A DNA stretch of 23,792 nt from an uncultured Eubacteriales bacterium (GCA_934444895.1 CAKSDA010000010.1:1-23792), one strand, 5' to 3'. Counted from the stretch's first letter, positions 12,092 through 21,357 are shown. Translations and numbers: made by a program. The notes: generated by a model from the sequence alone, not told the origin.

Positions 12092-14620
12092 TTATTCCTG
12101 CTCGCTGTCGTCTGCAATGGCTGAATCTGCGTCAGGCGCGTCCGGATGTGAAGTTTCCTCCTCTTCATCATGTGCCGAAACAGCAACCGAAAGAATTTTT
12201 TCGTCGTCTGAAACGCGCATTACCCTTACACCCTTTGCAGGACGAGAGAATGTGCTTATTTCGTTTATCGGTATTCTTATTATTACTCCGCTGGAGGATA
12301 TCATAATAATATCCTCATCTTCTTTTGCGGAAATAATTGCAGCCACATCGCCGTATTTTTCGGTACGATAGTTAATAACGCCTTTACCGCCTCTGGACTG
12401 GATTCTGTAGTCGTCCAGCATGCTGATTCTGCCGTAACCGGTCTGTGTTATTGTAAGAATTCTGGCTTCTTTGTCCATGAATGCTTCCATCCCTATAACA
12501 GAATCATCATTAGAAAGACTCAGCGCTTTTACACCTCTTGCTGTTCTGCCTATTGGGCGAACTGTATCTTCTTTAAAGCGAATAGCCTTACCCTTTTTGG
12601 TAGCAACAACAATATCCGAATTGCCGTCTGTCATCTTAACAAAACAAAGCTCGTCGTCATCATCGATTGAAATTGCTATTACGCCGTTTCTTCTGGTGTT
12701 TTTAAAAGCGGAAAGCGGGGTTCTCTTAATTATGCCCTTTTTGGTTCCCATAAATACATATTTTTCCGCTTCAACATCCTCGGTGGGAAGCATAACGGTA
12801 ATTTTTTCTCCTGCCATTAAAGGAAGAATGTTTACAATATTCATTCCCTTTGCCGTTCTGCTGCCCTCCGGTATTTCATATGCCTTTCTTCTGTAAACTC
12901 TGCCGAGATTACTGAACATCATAACATAATCATGTGACGAACATGTGAACATATTTTCAACAATATCGTCTTCTCTGGTGGTCATTCCCAAAATGCCTCT
13001 GCCGCCCCTATGCTGAGCTGCATATGTATTGCTCGGCAAACGCTTGATATATCCGTTTTCTGTTTTTGTAAGAACACATTCCTCAACCGGAATAAGGTCT
13101 TCTATATCAACCTCGCCCTCAACATCGGAAATTTGGGTACGGCGTTCGTCATTGAATTTGTCCTTTAAATTCAACGCTTCGGTTTTTACTATATCAAGAA
13201 CCATTGCATGATTTGCTAAAATTTCTTCACATTTCTTTATGAATTCGCGCTTTTCTTTAAGTTCTTCAAGAATTTTTTCCTTTTCCATTCCGGAAAGACG
13301 GCCGAGCTGCATTTGAACTATTGCGGTTGTTTGAATTTCATCAAGACCGAATCTTTCGCTCAGCGCCTGCTTACTTTCGGGAATTGTTTTGCTGGCTCTT
13401 ATGATTTTTATAACCTCATCGATAAAATCAAGAGCAACCTTAAGGCCCTCCAGAATATGAGCCCTTTCCTCCGCCTTCTTTTTATCATATGCCGTCCTGC
13501 GTTCAATGATTTCACACTGAAAATCTATGCAGTTTTTAAGCATTTCTTTAAGGGTTAAAACCTGCGGTTTTCCATTTACAATAGCTAAAAGAATAGCTCC
13601 GAATGTTGTTTGAAGAGATGTATAAGAATATATTTTGTTGAGCACTACCTGAGGGCTTGCATCCTTTTTAATATCAACCACAATGCGGATACCGCCGTCT
13701 CTTTTTGAAGAATAGTCAACAACATCCTCTATTCCTTCGATTTTTTTCTCATTTGCAAGATCGTAAATATTTTTTACTAAATCCTTTTTACGGACCTTAT
13801 ATGGGATTTCGGTAATAACTATGCGGAACTTTCCGTTTTTAACCTCTTCTATTTCGGCCTTTCCGCGTACTACTATTTTCCCTCTGCCGGTTGCATATGC
13901 CGCCCTGATTCCGGAACGACCCATGATAATTCCGCCGGTAGGGAAATCCGGTCCCTTTATGTACTGGCAAATTTCCGGTAATTCGGCTTCCGGATTATCT
14001 ATAAGACAGCACATACCGTCGATAACCTCGCCCAAATTGTGAGGAGGAATTTCGGTTGCCATACCAACCGCAATACCTGAAGAACCGTTTACCAGAAGCT
14101 GCGGAAAACGAACGGGCAAAACTTCCGGTTCCTTTAAGCGGTCATCGTAGTTGGGCATAAAGTTTACAGTGTCTTTATCAATGTCATCCAGCATATGAAG
14201 AGAGAGTCTGTTCATTTTGGATTCTGTATATCTGTATGCCGCTGCGGGATATCCGTCTATATTACCAAAGTTTCCGTGGCCGTCTATTAAAGGATATCTA
14301 AGAGAAAAATCCTGCGCCATTCTTACCATTGCTTCATAAACCGATGAGTCTCCATGAGGATGGTAGCGTCCCAAAACCGAACCTACGGTATCGGCGCACT
14401 TACGGTAAGCCTTTTCCGGAGTAAGTCCGTTTTCATACATGGTATAAAGAATTCTGCGGTGTACCGGCTTTAATCCGTCGCGAATATCAGGAAGAGCGCG
14501 GCCGACCAAAACAGACATTGAATACTGCAGCATGCTTGTTTTAATCTCATCAACTATTTCCACCGGTTTAATGCTTGTTTGTTCATCTTCCGGCCAATAT
14601 ACATTTTCGTGTTTTGCCAT
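12092..14620 (-). CDS. gyrA: DNA gyrase subunit A
   Basis: An 842-residue breakage-reunion subunit that introduces negative supercoils together with GyrB. The catalytic tyrosine is Tyr131 in AAYRYTES. The quinolone-determining region reads HPHGDSSVYEAMVRMAQ with Ser92 and Glu96 at the positions equivalent to E. coli Ser83 and Asp87, so no common resistance substitution is seen. The C-terminal beta-pinwheel carries the GyrA-box as QSRGGKG (741-747), which identifies it as gyrase rather than topoisomerase IV. The last 25 residues form an acidic tail (DEEEETSHPDAP...DDSEQE), often a modulator of supercoiling. AAGGAGGG precedes the ATG. It starts 14 nt after gyrB, in one operon. Confidence 0.98.
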   Translation of the reverse strand: MAKHENVYWPEDEQTSIKPVEIVDEIKTSMLQYSMSVLVGRALPDIRDGLKPVHRRILYTMYENGLTPEKAYRKCADTVGSVLGRYHPHGDSSVYEAMVRMAQDFSLRYPLIDGHGNFGNIDGYPAAAYRYTESKMNRLSLHMLDDIDKDTVNFMPNYDDRLKEPEVLPVRFPQLLVNGSSGIAVGMATEIPPHNLGEVIDGMCCLIDNPEAELPEICQYIKGPDFPTGGIIMGRSGIRAAYATGRGKIVVRGKAEIEEVKNGKFRIVITEIPYKVRKKDLVKNIYDLANEKKIEGIEDVVDYSSKRDGGIRIVVDIKKDASPQVVLNKIYSYTSLQTTFGAILLAIVNGKPQVLTLKEMLKNCIDFQCEIIERRTAYDKKKAEERAHILEGLKVALDFIDEVIKIIRASKTIPESKQALSERFGLDEIQTTAIVQMQLGRLSGMEKEKILEELKEKREFIKKCEEILANHAMVLDIVKTEALNLKDKFNDERRTQISDVEGEVDIEDLIPVEECVLTKTENGYIKRLPSNTYAAQHRGGRGILGMTTREDDIVENMFTCSSHDYVMMFSNLGRVYRRKAYEIPEGSRTAKGMNIVNILPLMAGEKITVMLPTEDVEAEKYVFMGTKKGIIKRTPLSAFKNTRRNGVIAISIDDDDELCFVKMTDGNSDIVVATKKGKAIRFKEDTVRPIGRTARGVKALSLSNDDSVIGMEAFMDKEARILTITQTGYGRISMLDDYRIQSRGGKGVINYRTEKYGDVAAIISAKEDEDIIMISSSGVIIRIPINEISTFSRPAKGVRVMRVSDDEKILSVAVSAHDEEEETSHPDAPDADSAIADDSEQE

Positions 14621-14634
14621 TTTCTCTTCCCTCC

Positions 14635-16569
14635 TTATATATCAAGATCTGTCGCAAAGACTGCGTTTTCTTCAATGAATTTTCTTCTCGGTTCAACCTC
14701 TTCGCCCATAAGCATTGAAAAGGTTTCGTCTGCAATTTGCGCATCCTCTATTTTTACCTTAAGCATTGTTCTGTTTTCAGGATCCAAAGTTGTTTCCCAG
14801 AGTTGATCGGGGTTCATTTCACCCAAACCTTTATATCTCTGAACATCTGCCGAACCGCCGAGTTTTTCAATATATTCAGCCTTTTCCTCGTCTGTAAACG
14901 CATCAAAATGCTGCTTGCCCTTTGATATTCTGAACAAAGGAGGCTGAGCTAAATAAACATGCCCGGTTTCTATAAGCTGCGGCATATATCTGAAAAAGAA
15001 GGTAAGCAGAAGTGTTCTGATGTGAGAACCGTCGACATCGGCATCGGCCATGATAACTATTTTATCATAACGCAGTTTTGTAATATCAAAATTATCTCCG
15101 ATTCCGGTTCCGAGAGCAACAATAACAGGGGTAAGTTTATCGTTTCCGTAAACCTTGTCCACCCTTGCTTTTTCTACATTAAGCATTTTTCCCCAAAGAG
15201 GAAGAATTGCCTGATAGGTACTGTTTCTGCCCTCAACCGCGCTGCCTCCCGCAGAATCTCCCTCGACGATGAAAATTTCTGTTTTTGTGGGATCGGCGGA
15301 AATACAGTCGGTAAGTTTTTCCGGCATTCTCACCCTGCCGGTTGAAGTTTGTTTTCTTTGCAAATCTCTTGCTTTTTGAGCCGCTTCTCTTGCGTTTGAA
15401 GCGGAAATTGCTTTTTCTATAATGGTTTTCCCGACATTCGGATTTTCCTCTAAAAATGCGGAAAACTGCTCGCTTACCATGTTGTTTACAAGTGTTCCCA
15501 TGGATGTATTTCCGAGCTTTGATTTTGTTTGTCCTTCAAACTGCGCGTCCTTTAATTTAACGCTTATAACCGCAATCATACCTTCCAAAACATCATCGCT
15601 TTTAAGTTTTGGATTGGATTCTTTTAAATATTTAAATCTGCGGCCGTAGTTGTTTATACATCTTACAATTGCATTTTTAAAGGCTGTTTCGTGAGTTCCT
15701 CCGTCGACGGTATGTATATCATTTGCAAAGCTTATGATTTTTGTATCATATCCGTTATTGAACAAAAGCGCAACTTCGGCAGCGTTTTCTTCGCCGTTTT
15801 GCGAAAAATAAATAATATCGTCATGTATTTTTTCTTTCTTGGTTTTTTCCAGCAGAAAGTCGCAGTAGCTCTTAATTCCGCCTTCAAAATGCAGTTCGGT
15901 AACCTTTTCAAGGCCGGGTCTGTTATCCTTTAAAATTATTTTTACTCCGGCGTTCAAAAAAGCTTGTTCTCTGAGTCTAGTAAGCAAAATGTCGTAATCA
16001 TAAACGGTGGTATCAGTAAATATTTCCGGATCAGGTTTAAAAATAACCGTTGTTCCGGTTTTATCAGTTGTTCCTATTATTTCAAGTTCGCTTGTTGCGT
16101 TTCCTCTTTTATAGGTTTGTTTATATATATTTTTACCGTCCGAAACCTGAACTTCAAGCCATTCGGACAAAGCGTTAACAACCGAAGCGCCGACGCCGTG
16201 AAGGCCTCCGCTCACTTTATATCCGTTACCGCCGAATTTTCCTCCCGCATGAAGAACCGTAAAAACAACCGAAACGGTGGGTATTCCCATTTTCGGATGT
16301 ATTCCTACCGGGATTCCTCTTCCGTTATCGGAAACCTTTATAATATCATTTTCTAAAATATCAACATTTATGGTGTCGCAATATCCTGCAAGCGTTTCAT
16401 CAATTGCATTGTCTACGATTTCGTAAACCAAGTGATGAAGTCCTCTTTCTCCGGTTGAACCGATATACATACCGGGTCTTTTTCTTACTGCCTCAAGCCC
16501 CTCCAATACCTGTATGGAATTTTCATCATAATTTTCCGTTACCGGAGCGCTAATATCATTTTTGCTCAT
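14635..16569 (-). CDS. gyrB: DNA gyrase subunit B
   Basis: A 644-residue ATPase subunit of gyrase. The GHKL ATP-binding domain has EIVDNAIDE (catalytic Glu50, Mg-binding Asn54), DNGRGIPVG and HAGGKFGG...GLHGVGASVVNALS. The TOPRIM domain has EGDSAGGSA (from 436) and DADVDGSH (509-516), followed by QRYKGLGEMNPDQLW. The length is that of Gram-positive GyrB, with no insert. TGGAG lies 8 nt before the ATG. It is 34 nt downstream of remB and 14 nt upstream of gyrA, within the replication operon. Confidence 0.98.
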   Translation of the reverse strand: MSKNDISAPVTENYDENSIQVLEGLEAVRKRPGMYIGSTGERGLHHLVYEIVDNAIDETLAGYCDTINVDILENDIIKVSDNGRGIPVGIHPKMGIPTVSVVFTVLHAGGKFGGNGYKVSGGLHGVGASVVNALSEWLEVQVSDGKNIYKQTYKRGNATSELEIIGTTDKTGTTVIFKPDPEIFTDTTVYDYDILLTRLREQAFLNAGVKIILKDNRPGLEKVTELHFEGGIKSYCDFLLEKTKKEKIHDDIIYFSQNGEENAAEVALLFNNGYDTKIISFANDIHTVDGGTHETAFKNAIVRCINNYGRRFKYLKESNPKLKSDDVLEGMIAVISVKLKDAQFEGQTKSKLGNTSMGTLVNNMVSEQFSAFLEENPNVGKTIIEKAISASNAREAAQKARDLQRKQTSTGRVRMPEKLTDCISADPTKTEIFIVEGDSAGGSAVEGRNSTYQAILPLWGKMLNVEKARVDKVYGNDKLTPVIVALGTGIGDNFDITKLRYDKIVIMADADVDGSHIRTLLLTFFFRYMPQLIETGHVYLAQPPLFRISKGKQHFDAFTDEEKAEYIEKLGGSADVQRYKGLGEMNPDQLWETTLDPENRTMLKVKIEDAQIADETFSMLMGEEVEPRRKFIEENAVFATDLDI

Positions 16570-16603
16570 ATTTAATCTCCATTTCTTTTGATAAAACCTT
16601 TAT

Positions 16604-16870
16604 TTATTCCGATATTTTAGAATTACTTCTTTTTTGAAGTGTTGAAGAGGAAAGTTGGGAAATGTATATTTTTTGTATATTTTTTCCCTTGGCGGATGCT
16701 ACAACAAAAGATTTCGGAAGTTCTGAGGAAACGGTATAAACCTCATTATTTTTTTGGGCTTTTGTAAGAAAATCCCTTGTTGATTTTGAAACTGTTGATG
16801 TATCCAAATCAAAAATTCCTATAACATCTTTTTCTTTTACAACCGTATCCTGCCCTAAATGTAAGTACAT
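16604..16870 (-). CDS. remB: DUF370 protein, RemB-like regulator (YaaB)
   Basis: 88 residues starting MYLHLGQDTVVKEKDVIGIF, then DLDTSTVSKSTRDFL and a VYTVSSELPKSFVV segment. This is the DUF370 family (RemA/RemB type), DNA-binding proteins that regulate biofilm matrix genes in B. subtilis. The homologue there (yaaB/remB) also sits between recF and gyrB, so position and sequence agree. ATG 16870 is chosen over an in-frame ATG at 16903 because AAGGAG lies 6 nt upstream and the family begins at MYLHLG. The C-terminal tail (about 70-88) is basic and variable. Its regulatory target in this organism is not known. Confidence 0.85.
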   Translation of the reverse strand: MYLHLGQDTVVKEKDVIGIFDLDTSTVSKSTRDFLTKAQKNNEVYTVSSELPKSFVVASAKGKNIQKIYISQLSSSTLQKRSNSKISE

Positions 16871-16895
16871 TTTTTCTCCTTTTCCGATTCTTCTG

Positions 16896-17969
16896 TTAAT
16901 CAATGTTCCCGTTTTTCATTTTAAAAACTTTTCCCTTTTCAAGGCCGTTTATATTTGAAGGATCGCAACAGGTTATAAACACCTGCCAATTTTTTATGTT
17001 ATTAAGAATAAAAGATTGCCTTTTTTTATCAAGTTCGCTCATAACATCGTCCAATAAGACAACAGGATATTCGCCCGTTATATCCTTTAAAACATTGGCT
17101 TCGGCTAATTTTAAAGATATAGCGGCACTTCTTTTTTGACCCTGCGAACCATAGCTTTTTATCATTTTATCATTTAAAAATATTAAAATATCATCCCTAT
17201 GAGGACCTATTGATGTATTTCCGGTTATTATATCTTCTTTTCTTTTTAAAAAAAGCAGATTTCGAATTTCCGAAATATCGGAACCTTCTTTTACTTCGGA
17301 AAAATAAGAAATATTAAGTTTTTCCTTTTCTTTTGAAATTCCGTCGTAAATGCTAATTGCAGCATTTTTAAGAATTTCTATATATCTTCTTCTGTATTTT
17401 TGTATTTCAAAAACAGAAGCGGCAAGAGATTTTTCAAAATCATCCAGAAGAGGTTCTATATCCGGATGAAAATTTATATCCCTTAAAAGTGTGTTTCTTT
17501 GTTTTACAGCCTGATGATATTTTCTGAGTTTTAAATTATAAAGAGGATATATTTGCCCTATAGCGGTATCTAGAAATTTTCTTCTTACAGCAGGACCGTT
17601 GTTTATAATATTTAAATCCAATGGAGAAAAAACAACGCAGTAAAATGATCCGGCCAAAGTTCCGGGAGAAACTGTTTTTCCTGAAATTTCAGCCGTTCTT
17701 TTCTGTTCTATTATTATTTTGGATTTTTTTAAAATATCTCCGAAATAATACTCTATTTCGTTTTCTGCTTTTTGCTCATTGAACTTTAACAGTTCGGCAT
17801 CCTTTGCTCCTCTGAAACTTTTTGCTCCGCAAAAAAGCCATATTGCTTCCAGAAGATTTGTTTTTCCCTCTGCGTTATTTCCGAATATTACATTAACCGA
17901 ATCTGACGGAAAAAATGATATGTTGCAAAAATTTCTGAAGTTTTTGCATGTCAGTTTTTTAATAATCAT
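16896..17969 (-). CDS. recF: DNA replication and repair protein RecF
   Basis: A 357-residue SMC-like ATPase that helps load RecA at single-strand gaps (RecFOR pathway). Walker A is GNNAEGKT (30-37), the ABC signature region is SYGSQGQKRS (272-281), and Walker B is PVVLLDDVMSELD (302-314). The N-terminus KKLTCKNFRNF is typical. Its ATG overlaps the stop of yaaA by 4 nt (ATGA), indicating translational coupling. It ends 25 nt before remB. Confidence 0.97.
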   Translation of the reverse strand: MIIKKLTCKNFRNFCNISFFPSDSVNVIFGNNAEGKTNLLEAIWLFCGAKSFRGAKDAELLKFNEQKAENEIEYYFGDILKKSKIIIEQKRTAEISGKTVSPGTLAGSFYCVVFSPLDLNIINNGPAVRRKFLDTAIGQIYPLYNLKLRKYHQAVKQRNTLLRDINFHPDIEPLLDDFEKSLAASVFEIQKYRRRYIEILKNAAISIYDGISKEKEKLNISYFSEVKEGSDISEIRNLLFLKRKEDIITGNTSIGPHRDDILIFLNDKMIKSYGSQGQKRSAAISLKLAEANVLKDITGEYPVVLLDDVMSELDKKRQSFILNNIKNWQVFITCCDPSNINGLEKGKVFKMKNGNID

Positions 17970-18196
17970 TTTACAACCATATATGTTTCATCTTCAAAAG
18001 TAACAGTATCGTTTTCATGAAGCTTTTTTCCCCTCATAAAACAGGGAATACCGTTAACCTTTACCTCACCGCCGGTTATTACCATTTTTGCATAACCGCC
18101 TGTTGAAGCGGCTCCCGCAAGTTTTAAAAAACTATCAAGTTTTATATAATCTGTTTCAATTTTTACTTTTTTTATATTTTCTTTTATCTTTTCCAT
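17966..18196 (-). CDS. yaaA: S4-domain RNA-binding protein YaaA
   Basis: 76 residues with one S4-type RNA-binding fold: IKLDSFLKLAGAASTGGYAK, then GGEVKVNGIPCFMRGKKL and a C-terminal DTVTFEDETYMVV. It belongs to the YaaA/RlbA family, found almost invariably between dnaN and recF in Firmicutes. A role in ribosome assembly (large subunit) has been proposed for B. subtilis YaaA; nothing here tests that. Its ATG shares one base with the dnaN stop (TAATG), and it overlaps recF by 4 nt. Confidence 0.92.
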   Translation of the reverse strand: MEKIKENIKKVKIETDYIKLDSFLKLAGAASTGGYAKMVITGGEVKVNGIPCFMRGKKLHENDTVTFEDETYMVVK

Positions 18197-19299
18197 TATT
18201 TAAGTATCATAGGCAATACAAGATATAAGAATTCATCGCCTTCAACCGGTGTTATAACCGCTGCTGCCGCAGAACCGTTAAATCTTACATATACCTCTTC
18301 GCTTTCCGACGCTTTTAATGCGTCAAGTAAAAACTTGCTGTTAAAGCCTATTTCGAATTCGTTTCCTTTAAGAGAAACATCTACAGTTTCGCTTGCCCTT
18401 CCCACTGCTGAAGAACATGTGAAATTAATTTTATCCCTTTCAAAATTACATCTTATGGGGCTTTTTGTCTGATCGTTTACAATTACCAAAGAAATTCTTT
18501 CCAGTGTTTCTATTATTTCCGGAACATTTATTTTTACTTCCTGTGAAAATTCCTGCGGAATAGATCTTGAATAATCTATATATTTTCCTTCAAGCAAGCG
18601 GGAAGTCATTATATATCCGTCAATATTAAAGCTTATATTTCTGTTTCCTATGCTTATTACAATATCTTCATCTTTTTCTTCTATTATTTTAACAGCTTCG
18701 CTTATAGCCCTTCCGGATACTATAAAACTTGTATTTCCTTCGCTTTTAATTCTTGCTTTTCTTATTGCGAGACGGTTTCCGTCTATTGCTACAAGTTTTA
18801 ATTCATTGTTTGAAATTTCAAAATTAATTCCGGTTAAAACAGGTCTTGTTCCTTCTATTTGAGAAGCGGCAAAAACCGTTTGCCTTACCATACTTTTTAA
18901 AAGATCAGAAGAAACGGTAATATTTTCTTTTTCGGCAACATTAGGCATCTCCGGGAAATCCGCCGCGTCTATTCCCATAATATCAAAAGAGGAAGCGCCG
19001 CAGGAAATTTTACATACCATTCTATTATCTACTTCTATGCTTATTTTTTCTCCCCTTGCTTTGCGGATAATTTCAAAGAGGATTTTTGCGCTTATTACTA
19101 TATCTCCTTCTTCTTCGCACAAAACAGGTATTTCTTTTGTCATGCTTATTTCCATGTTATATGCCATAAGGGTAAGTTTTCCGGTTTCGGCTGAAAGCAA
19201 AACACCCTCTAAAATTGGGAGAGAAGATTTCGGAGTAACTGCTCTTTGAATATTTGAAAGAGCTTCCGACAACAGTTCTCTGTTAACTGATAATTTCAT
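18196..19299 (-). CDS. dnaN: DNA polymerase III sliding clamp (beta subunit)
   Basis: A 367-residue processivity clamp forming a ring dimer of three repeated domains each. It begins MKLSVNRELLSEALSNIQRA, carries the PKSSLPILEGVLL segment and ends EGDEFLYLVLPMILK, close to the family's usual VLPMR-type end. Residues between show the three-domain periodicity, with FNSKFLLDAL in domain 3 near the protein-binding pocket. GGAGG lies 8 nt before the ATG. The origin-like spacer (19300-19659) separates it from dnaA. Confidence 0.97.
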   Translation of the reverse strand: MKLSVNRELLSEALSNIQRAVTPKSSLPILEGVLLSAETGKLTLMAYNMEISMTKEIPVLCEEEGDIVISAKILFEIIRKARGEKISIEVDNRMVCKISCGASSFDIMGIDAADFPEMPNVAEKENITVSSDLLKSMVRQTVFAASQIEGTRPVLTGINFEISNNELKLVAIDGNRLAIRKARIKSEGNTSFIVSGRAISEAVKIIEEKDEDIVISIGNRNISFNIDGYIMTSRLLEGKYIDYSRSIPQEFSQEVKINVPEIIETLERISLVIVNDQTKSPIRCNFERDKINFTCSSAVGRASETVDVSLKGNEFEIGFNSKFLLDALKASESEEVYVRFNGSAAAAVITPVEGDEFLYLVLPMILK

Positions 19300-19659
19300 T
19301 TTAATACCTCCGAAGAAAAGATTAAGGAAATTTTATTTTTTAAAAAATTGTAAGAATTAAATTTTTTTAAAACTTTATTTTTTAAAAATTTCTGATTTTT
19401 TATTTTTTATAAAACAAATATAACAATTATTTTTAGTAGTAGTAATAAGGTAGGTTAATATTTTTAATAACTTGTTTTTTCTTTATATAAAGGCAAAAAA
19501 CAAGAAAAAATATAAAATTCACAAAGGTTGATTATTTGTTTATAAGTTGAATTATTTAAAGTTTTCCACCGAAGATGTTTAAAACTTATAAGTTATTAAA
19601 TTAAAAATGTGAAAAACTTTTTTTAAAAAATATAACTTCCTGTATAGTTTTTTAAAAAA
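19300..19659. other. dnaA-dnaN spacer, probable unwinding region of oriC
   Basis: 360 nt of extremely AT-rich, non-coding DNA. On the strand of dnaA and dnaN it has stretches of A/T only, a DnaA-trio-like run (19434-19448), and only imperfect DnaA boxes: TTTTCCACC (plus strand, 19562-19570) and TTTTTCACA (minus strand, 19608-19616). Each has two mismatches to TTATCCACA. By position and composition this is the likely melting region of the origin; no experimental or computational support was available. Confidence 0.6.
19434..19448 (-). promoter_or_regulatory. DnaA-trio-like repeat
   Basis: The plus strand reads TAGTAGTAGTAATAA, three TAG followed by two TAA in perfect register, so the dnaA-sense strand reads TTATTACTACTACTA. 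In B. subtilis the DnaA-trio (3'-GAT-5' triplets) engages a DnaA filament during strand opening and lies in the same orientation relative to dnaN. A short GC-containing patch (19449-19456) borders it on the dnaA side, as expected. No good DnaA box directly abuts it. Confidence 0.5.
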
Positions 19660-20997
19660 TTAATCGTTTTTAAGATTTTTTATTATATCTTCAACCAATT
19701 CCTTATCAAAAGGATTGTTTTTTAAATGTTCTTCAATTTTTTGAACATTATATAAAACGGTGGTATGATCTTTTCCGAAACTGTCTCCGATTGCTTTGTA
19801 TGAAAGTTCGGTAGTTTCTCTTGTTATATACATTGCAACCTGCCTTGCAAAGGCCACAGCAGCTGTTTTTCTTTTTGAAACTATATCTTTTTCGGAAACA
19901 TTAAAGGTTTTTGAAACTTCGGAAATTATTTCGTCTATTTTAATAGGTTCCGGAGTAGTGTCGTTCATAATATCCCTTATAAATCCCTGGACAACAGAAA
20001 TAGTTGGAGTTTTGTTTTGAAGATTTATATATGCCTGCAGTTTTTTTACAACCCCGTTTAGCTGTCTGGTATTCATTTTTATATGTTCGGCAATAAAATA
20101 AACAATATTTTCATCGAGAGAAATATTTAAAAATTCTGCTTTTGTTTTTATTATGCCTACCCTTGTTTCAAAATCAGGAGGGGTTATATCAGCCATAAGC
20201 CCGCTTTCAAGACGAGACCTGATTCTTTCGGCAAGTGTTTTAATATCTTTCGGAGGGCGGTCGCAGGTGACTACTATTTGTTTATTTGCGTTTATTAAGG
20301 TATCAAATGTATTAAAGAATTCTTCCTGTGTACGCTCTTTTCCCGCAATAAAATGAATATCGTCCATTAAAAAAACATCAACCGTGCGATATTTATTTCT
20401 AAAATCTTCGTTAGTTCCGATTTCACCTTTGTTAAGAGAATTTATAAGATTATTTGTAAAATCTTCGCCTCTTGTATATTCTATTTTTAAATCCGGAAAT
20501 TTTTTGCTTATATGATTTTTTATTGAAAGCAAAAGATGAGTTTTACCAACCCCTGAATTTCCGTAAATTACCAGTGGATTATAGGGGGTTGCAGCCGGAT
20601 TATCGGCAACTGCCATAGATGCGGCATGAGCAAAACGGTTTGAAGAACCTACAATAAAATTATCAAAGGTATAGTGTGATTCAAAAGAATCGTCCTTTGG
20701 ATTTTCCGAAGGTTCGGAAGATACAACTCCGCCGTTTTCATCCGACAAAAGTAGTTCAAACTTTACCGGGATTCCAACAACATCCAAAAGGGACTGCTCA
20801 ATAAATTTTTTAAAGTTAGATTCTACAATGCCTTTTTTATAACTTGAATAAATAGAGGCGGTAAAAACACCATTTTCCATGCTTATAGGAATAATATCCT
20901 CTATCCAAACACTGAAGGCAATTTCGGTTATGTATTGCTTTTCTATACAGTCGTTGCAAACAGCCTTCCAAATATCGCCGATTGACTCTATTTGCAT
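19660..20997 (-). CDS. dnaA: Chromosomal replication initiator protein DnaA
   Basis: A 445-residue initiator ATPase. Domain I (1-80) has the usual Trp10 and Trp31. A short acidic linker, domain II (about 85-108), is followed by the AAA+ domain with Walker A GNSGVGKT (146-153), Walker B VFLMDDIHF (208-216), sensor VTCDRPPK and RIRSRLESGL. Domain IV ends with the DNA-binding motif SFGKDHTTVLYNVQKI (406-421), close to the canonical GGRDHTTVLHA. An upstream in-frame ATG at 21060 is rejected: AAAGG before ATG 20997 and the family N-terminus favour the shorter form. The gene precedes dnaN and has its own consensus-like promoter at 21083-21111. Confidence 0.97.
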   Translation of the reverse strand: MQIESIGDIWKAVCNDCIEKQYITEIAFSVWIEDIIPISMENGVFTASIYSSYKKGIVESNFKKFIEQSLLDVVGIPVKFELLLSDENGGVVSSEPSENPKDDSFESHYTFDNFIVGSSNRFAHAASMAVADNPAATPYNPLVIYGNSGVGKTHLLLSIKNHISKKFPDLKIEYTRGEDFTNNLINSLNKGEIGTNEDFRNKYRTVDVFLMDDIHFIAGKERTQEEFFNTFDTLINANKQIVVTCDRPPKDIKTLAERIRSRLESGLMADITPPDFETRVGIIKTKAEFLNISLDENIVYFIAEHIKMNTRQLNGVVKKLQAYINLQNKTPTISVVQGFIRDIMNDTTPEPIKIDEIISEVSKTFNVSEKDIVSKRKTAAVAFARQVAMYITRETTELSYKAIGDSFGKDHTTVLYNVQKIEEHLKNNPFDKELVEDIIKNLKND

Positions 20998-21082
20998 ATT
21001 TTTTTTCCTTTCTTTTAGTACTGGATGATAAGAAACAACAAAAAAGATACAATGCTTCATTTAAAGACATTTTTACTTATTT

Positions 21083-21111
21083 ATTTTATCATAAAAGGAA
21101 TAATTTTTCAA
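21083..21111 (-). promoter_or_regulatory. dnaA promoter
   Basis: On the minus strand, TTGAAA (21106-21111) and TAAAAT (21083-21088) are separated by exactly 17 nt. The start point near 21076 leaves a leader of about 80 nt before the dnaA ATG. It reads toward dnaA and dnaN, downstream of the terminator at 21151-21211, so dnaA appears to be transcribed independently of the ParB-like gene. Confidence 0.7.
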
Positions 21112-21150
21112 TAGTTTTATACCTTTAAAAGGGGGATAAAAAATATTGAA

Positions 21151-21211
21151 AACAATAAAAAAGCAAAATAAAACGGCCGTTCTGTTTTTTAAGCAGAATG
21201 ACCGTTTTATT
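21151..21211 (-). terminator. Strong hairpin terminator between the ParB-like gene and dnaA
   Basis: An 18-bp stem pairs 21167-21184 with 21194-21211 around a 9-nt loop, with one C-A mismatch and one G-U pair. On the minus strand it is followed by TTTTGC then TTTTTTATTG. It lies about 200 nt past the stop of the ParB-like gene and about 40 nt before the dnaA promoter. Confidence 0.8.
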
Positions 21212-21245
21212 GCAGGGAAAGAAAAAAATAAAGGAGAATAGAAAA

Positions 21246-21284
21246 ATGACAAAATTAAAACATAAAAATATATTTAAAATATAA
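21246..21284 (+). CDS. Possible 12-codon micro-ORF
   Basis: ATG ACA AAA TTA ... reads MTKLKHKNIFKI then TAA. It has an AAAGGAG site (21230-21236) 9 nt upstream, ideal spacing. It lies in the dnaA upstream spacer, antisense to nothing. In many relatives a divergent gene (rpmH) starts at this place, but the peptide does not resemble ribosomal protein L34. It may be a decayed gene start or chance; the Lys/Asn/Ile content follows from the AT-richness. Confidence 0.2.
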   Translation: MTKLKHKNIFKI

Positions 21285-21357
21285 AAACTGTATTTAATTA
21301 TAGGATTATATTTTTAATTATATATACGAAGATTTCTATAATATGAAATAATTTGTA

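Noticed and set aside
14321..14360. Possible quinolone-resistance change in GyrA
   Set aside because: The residues at the two hot spots are Ser and Glu, normal for susceptible Gram-positive gyrases.
20998..21060. Longer DnaA starting at 21060
   Set aside because: The extra 21 residues (hydrophobic start, then basic) are not part of DnaA domain I, and the ribosome binding site is at the shorter start.
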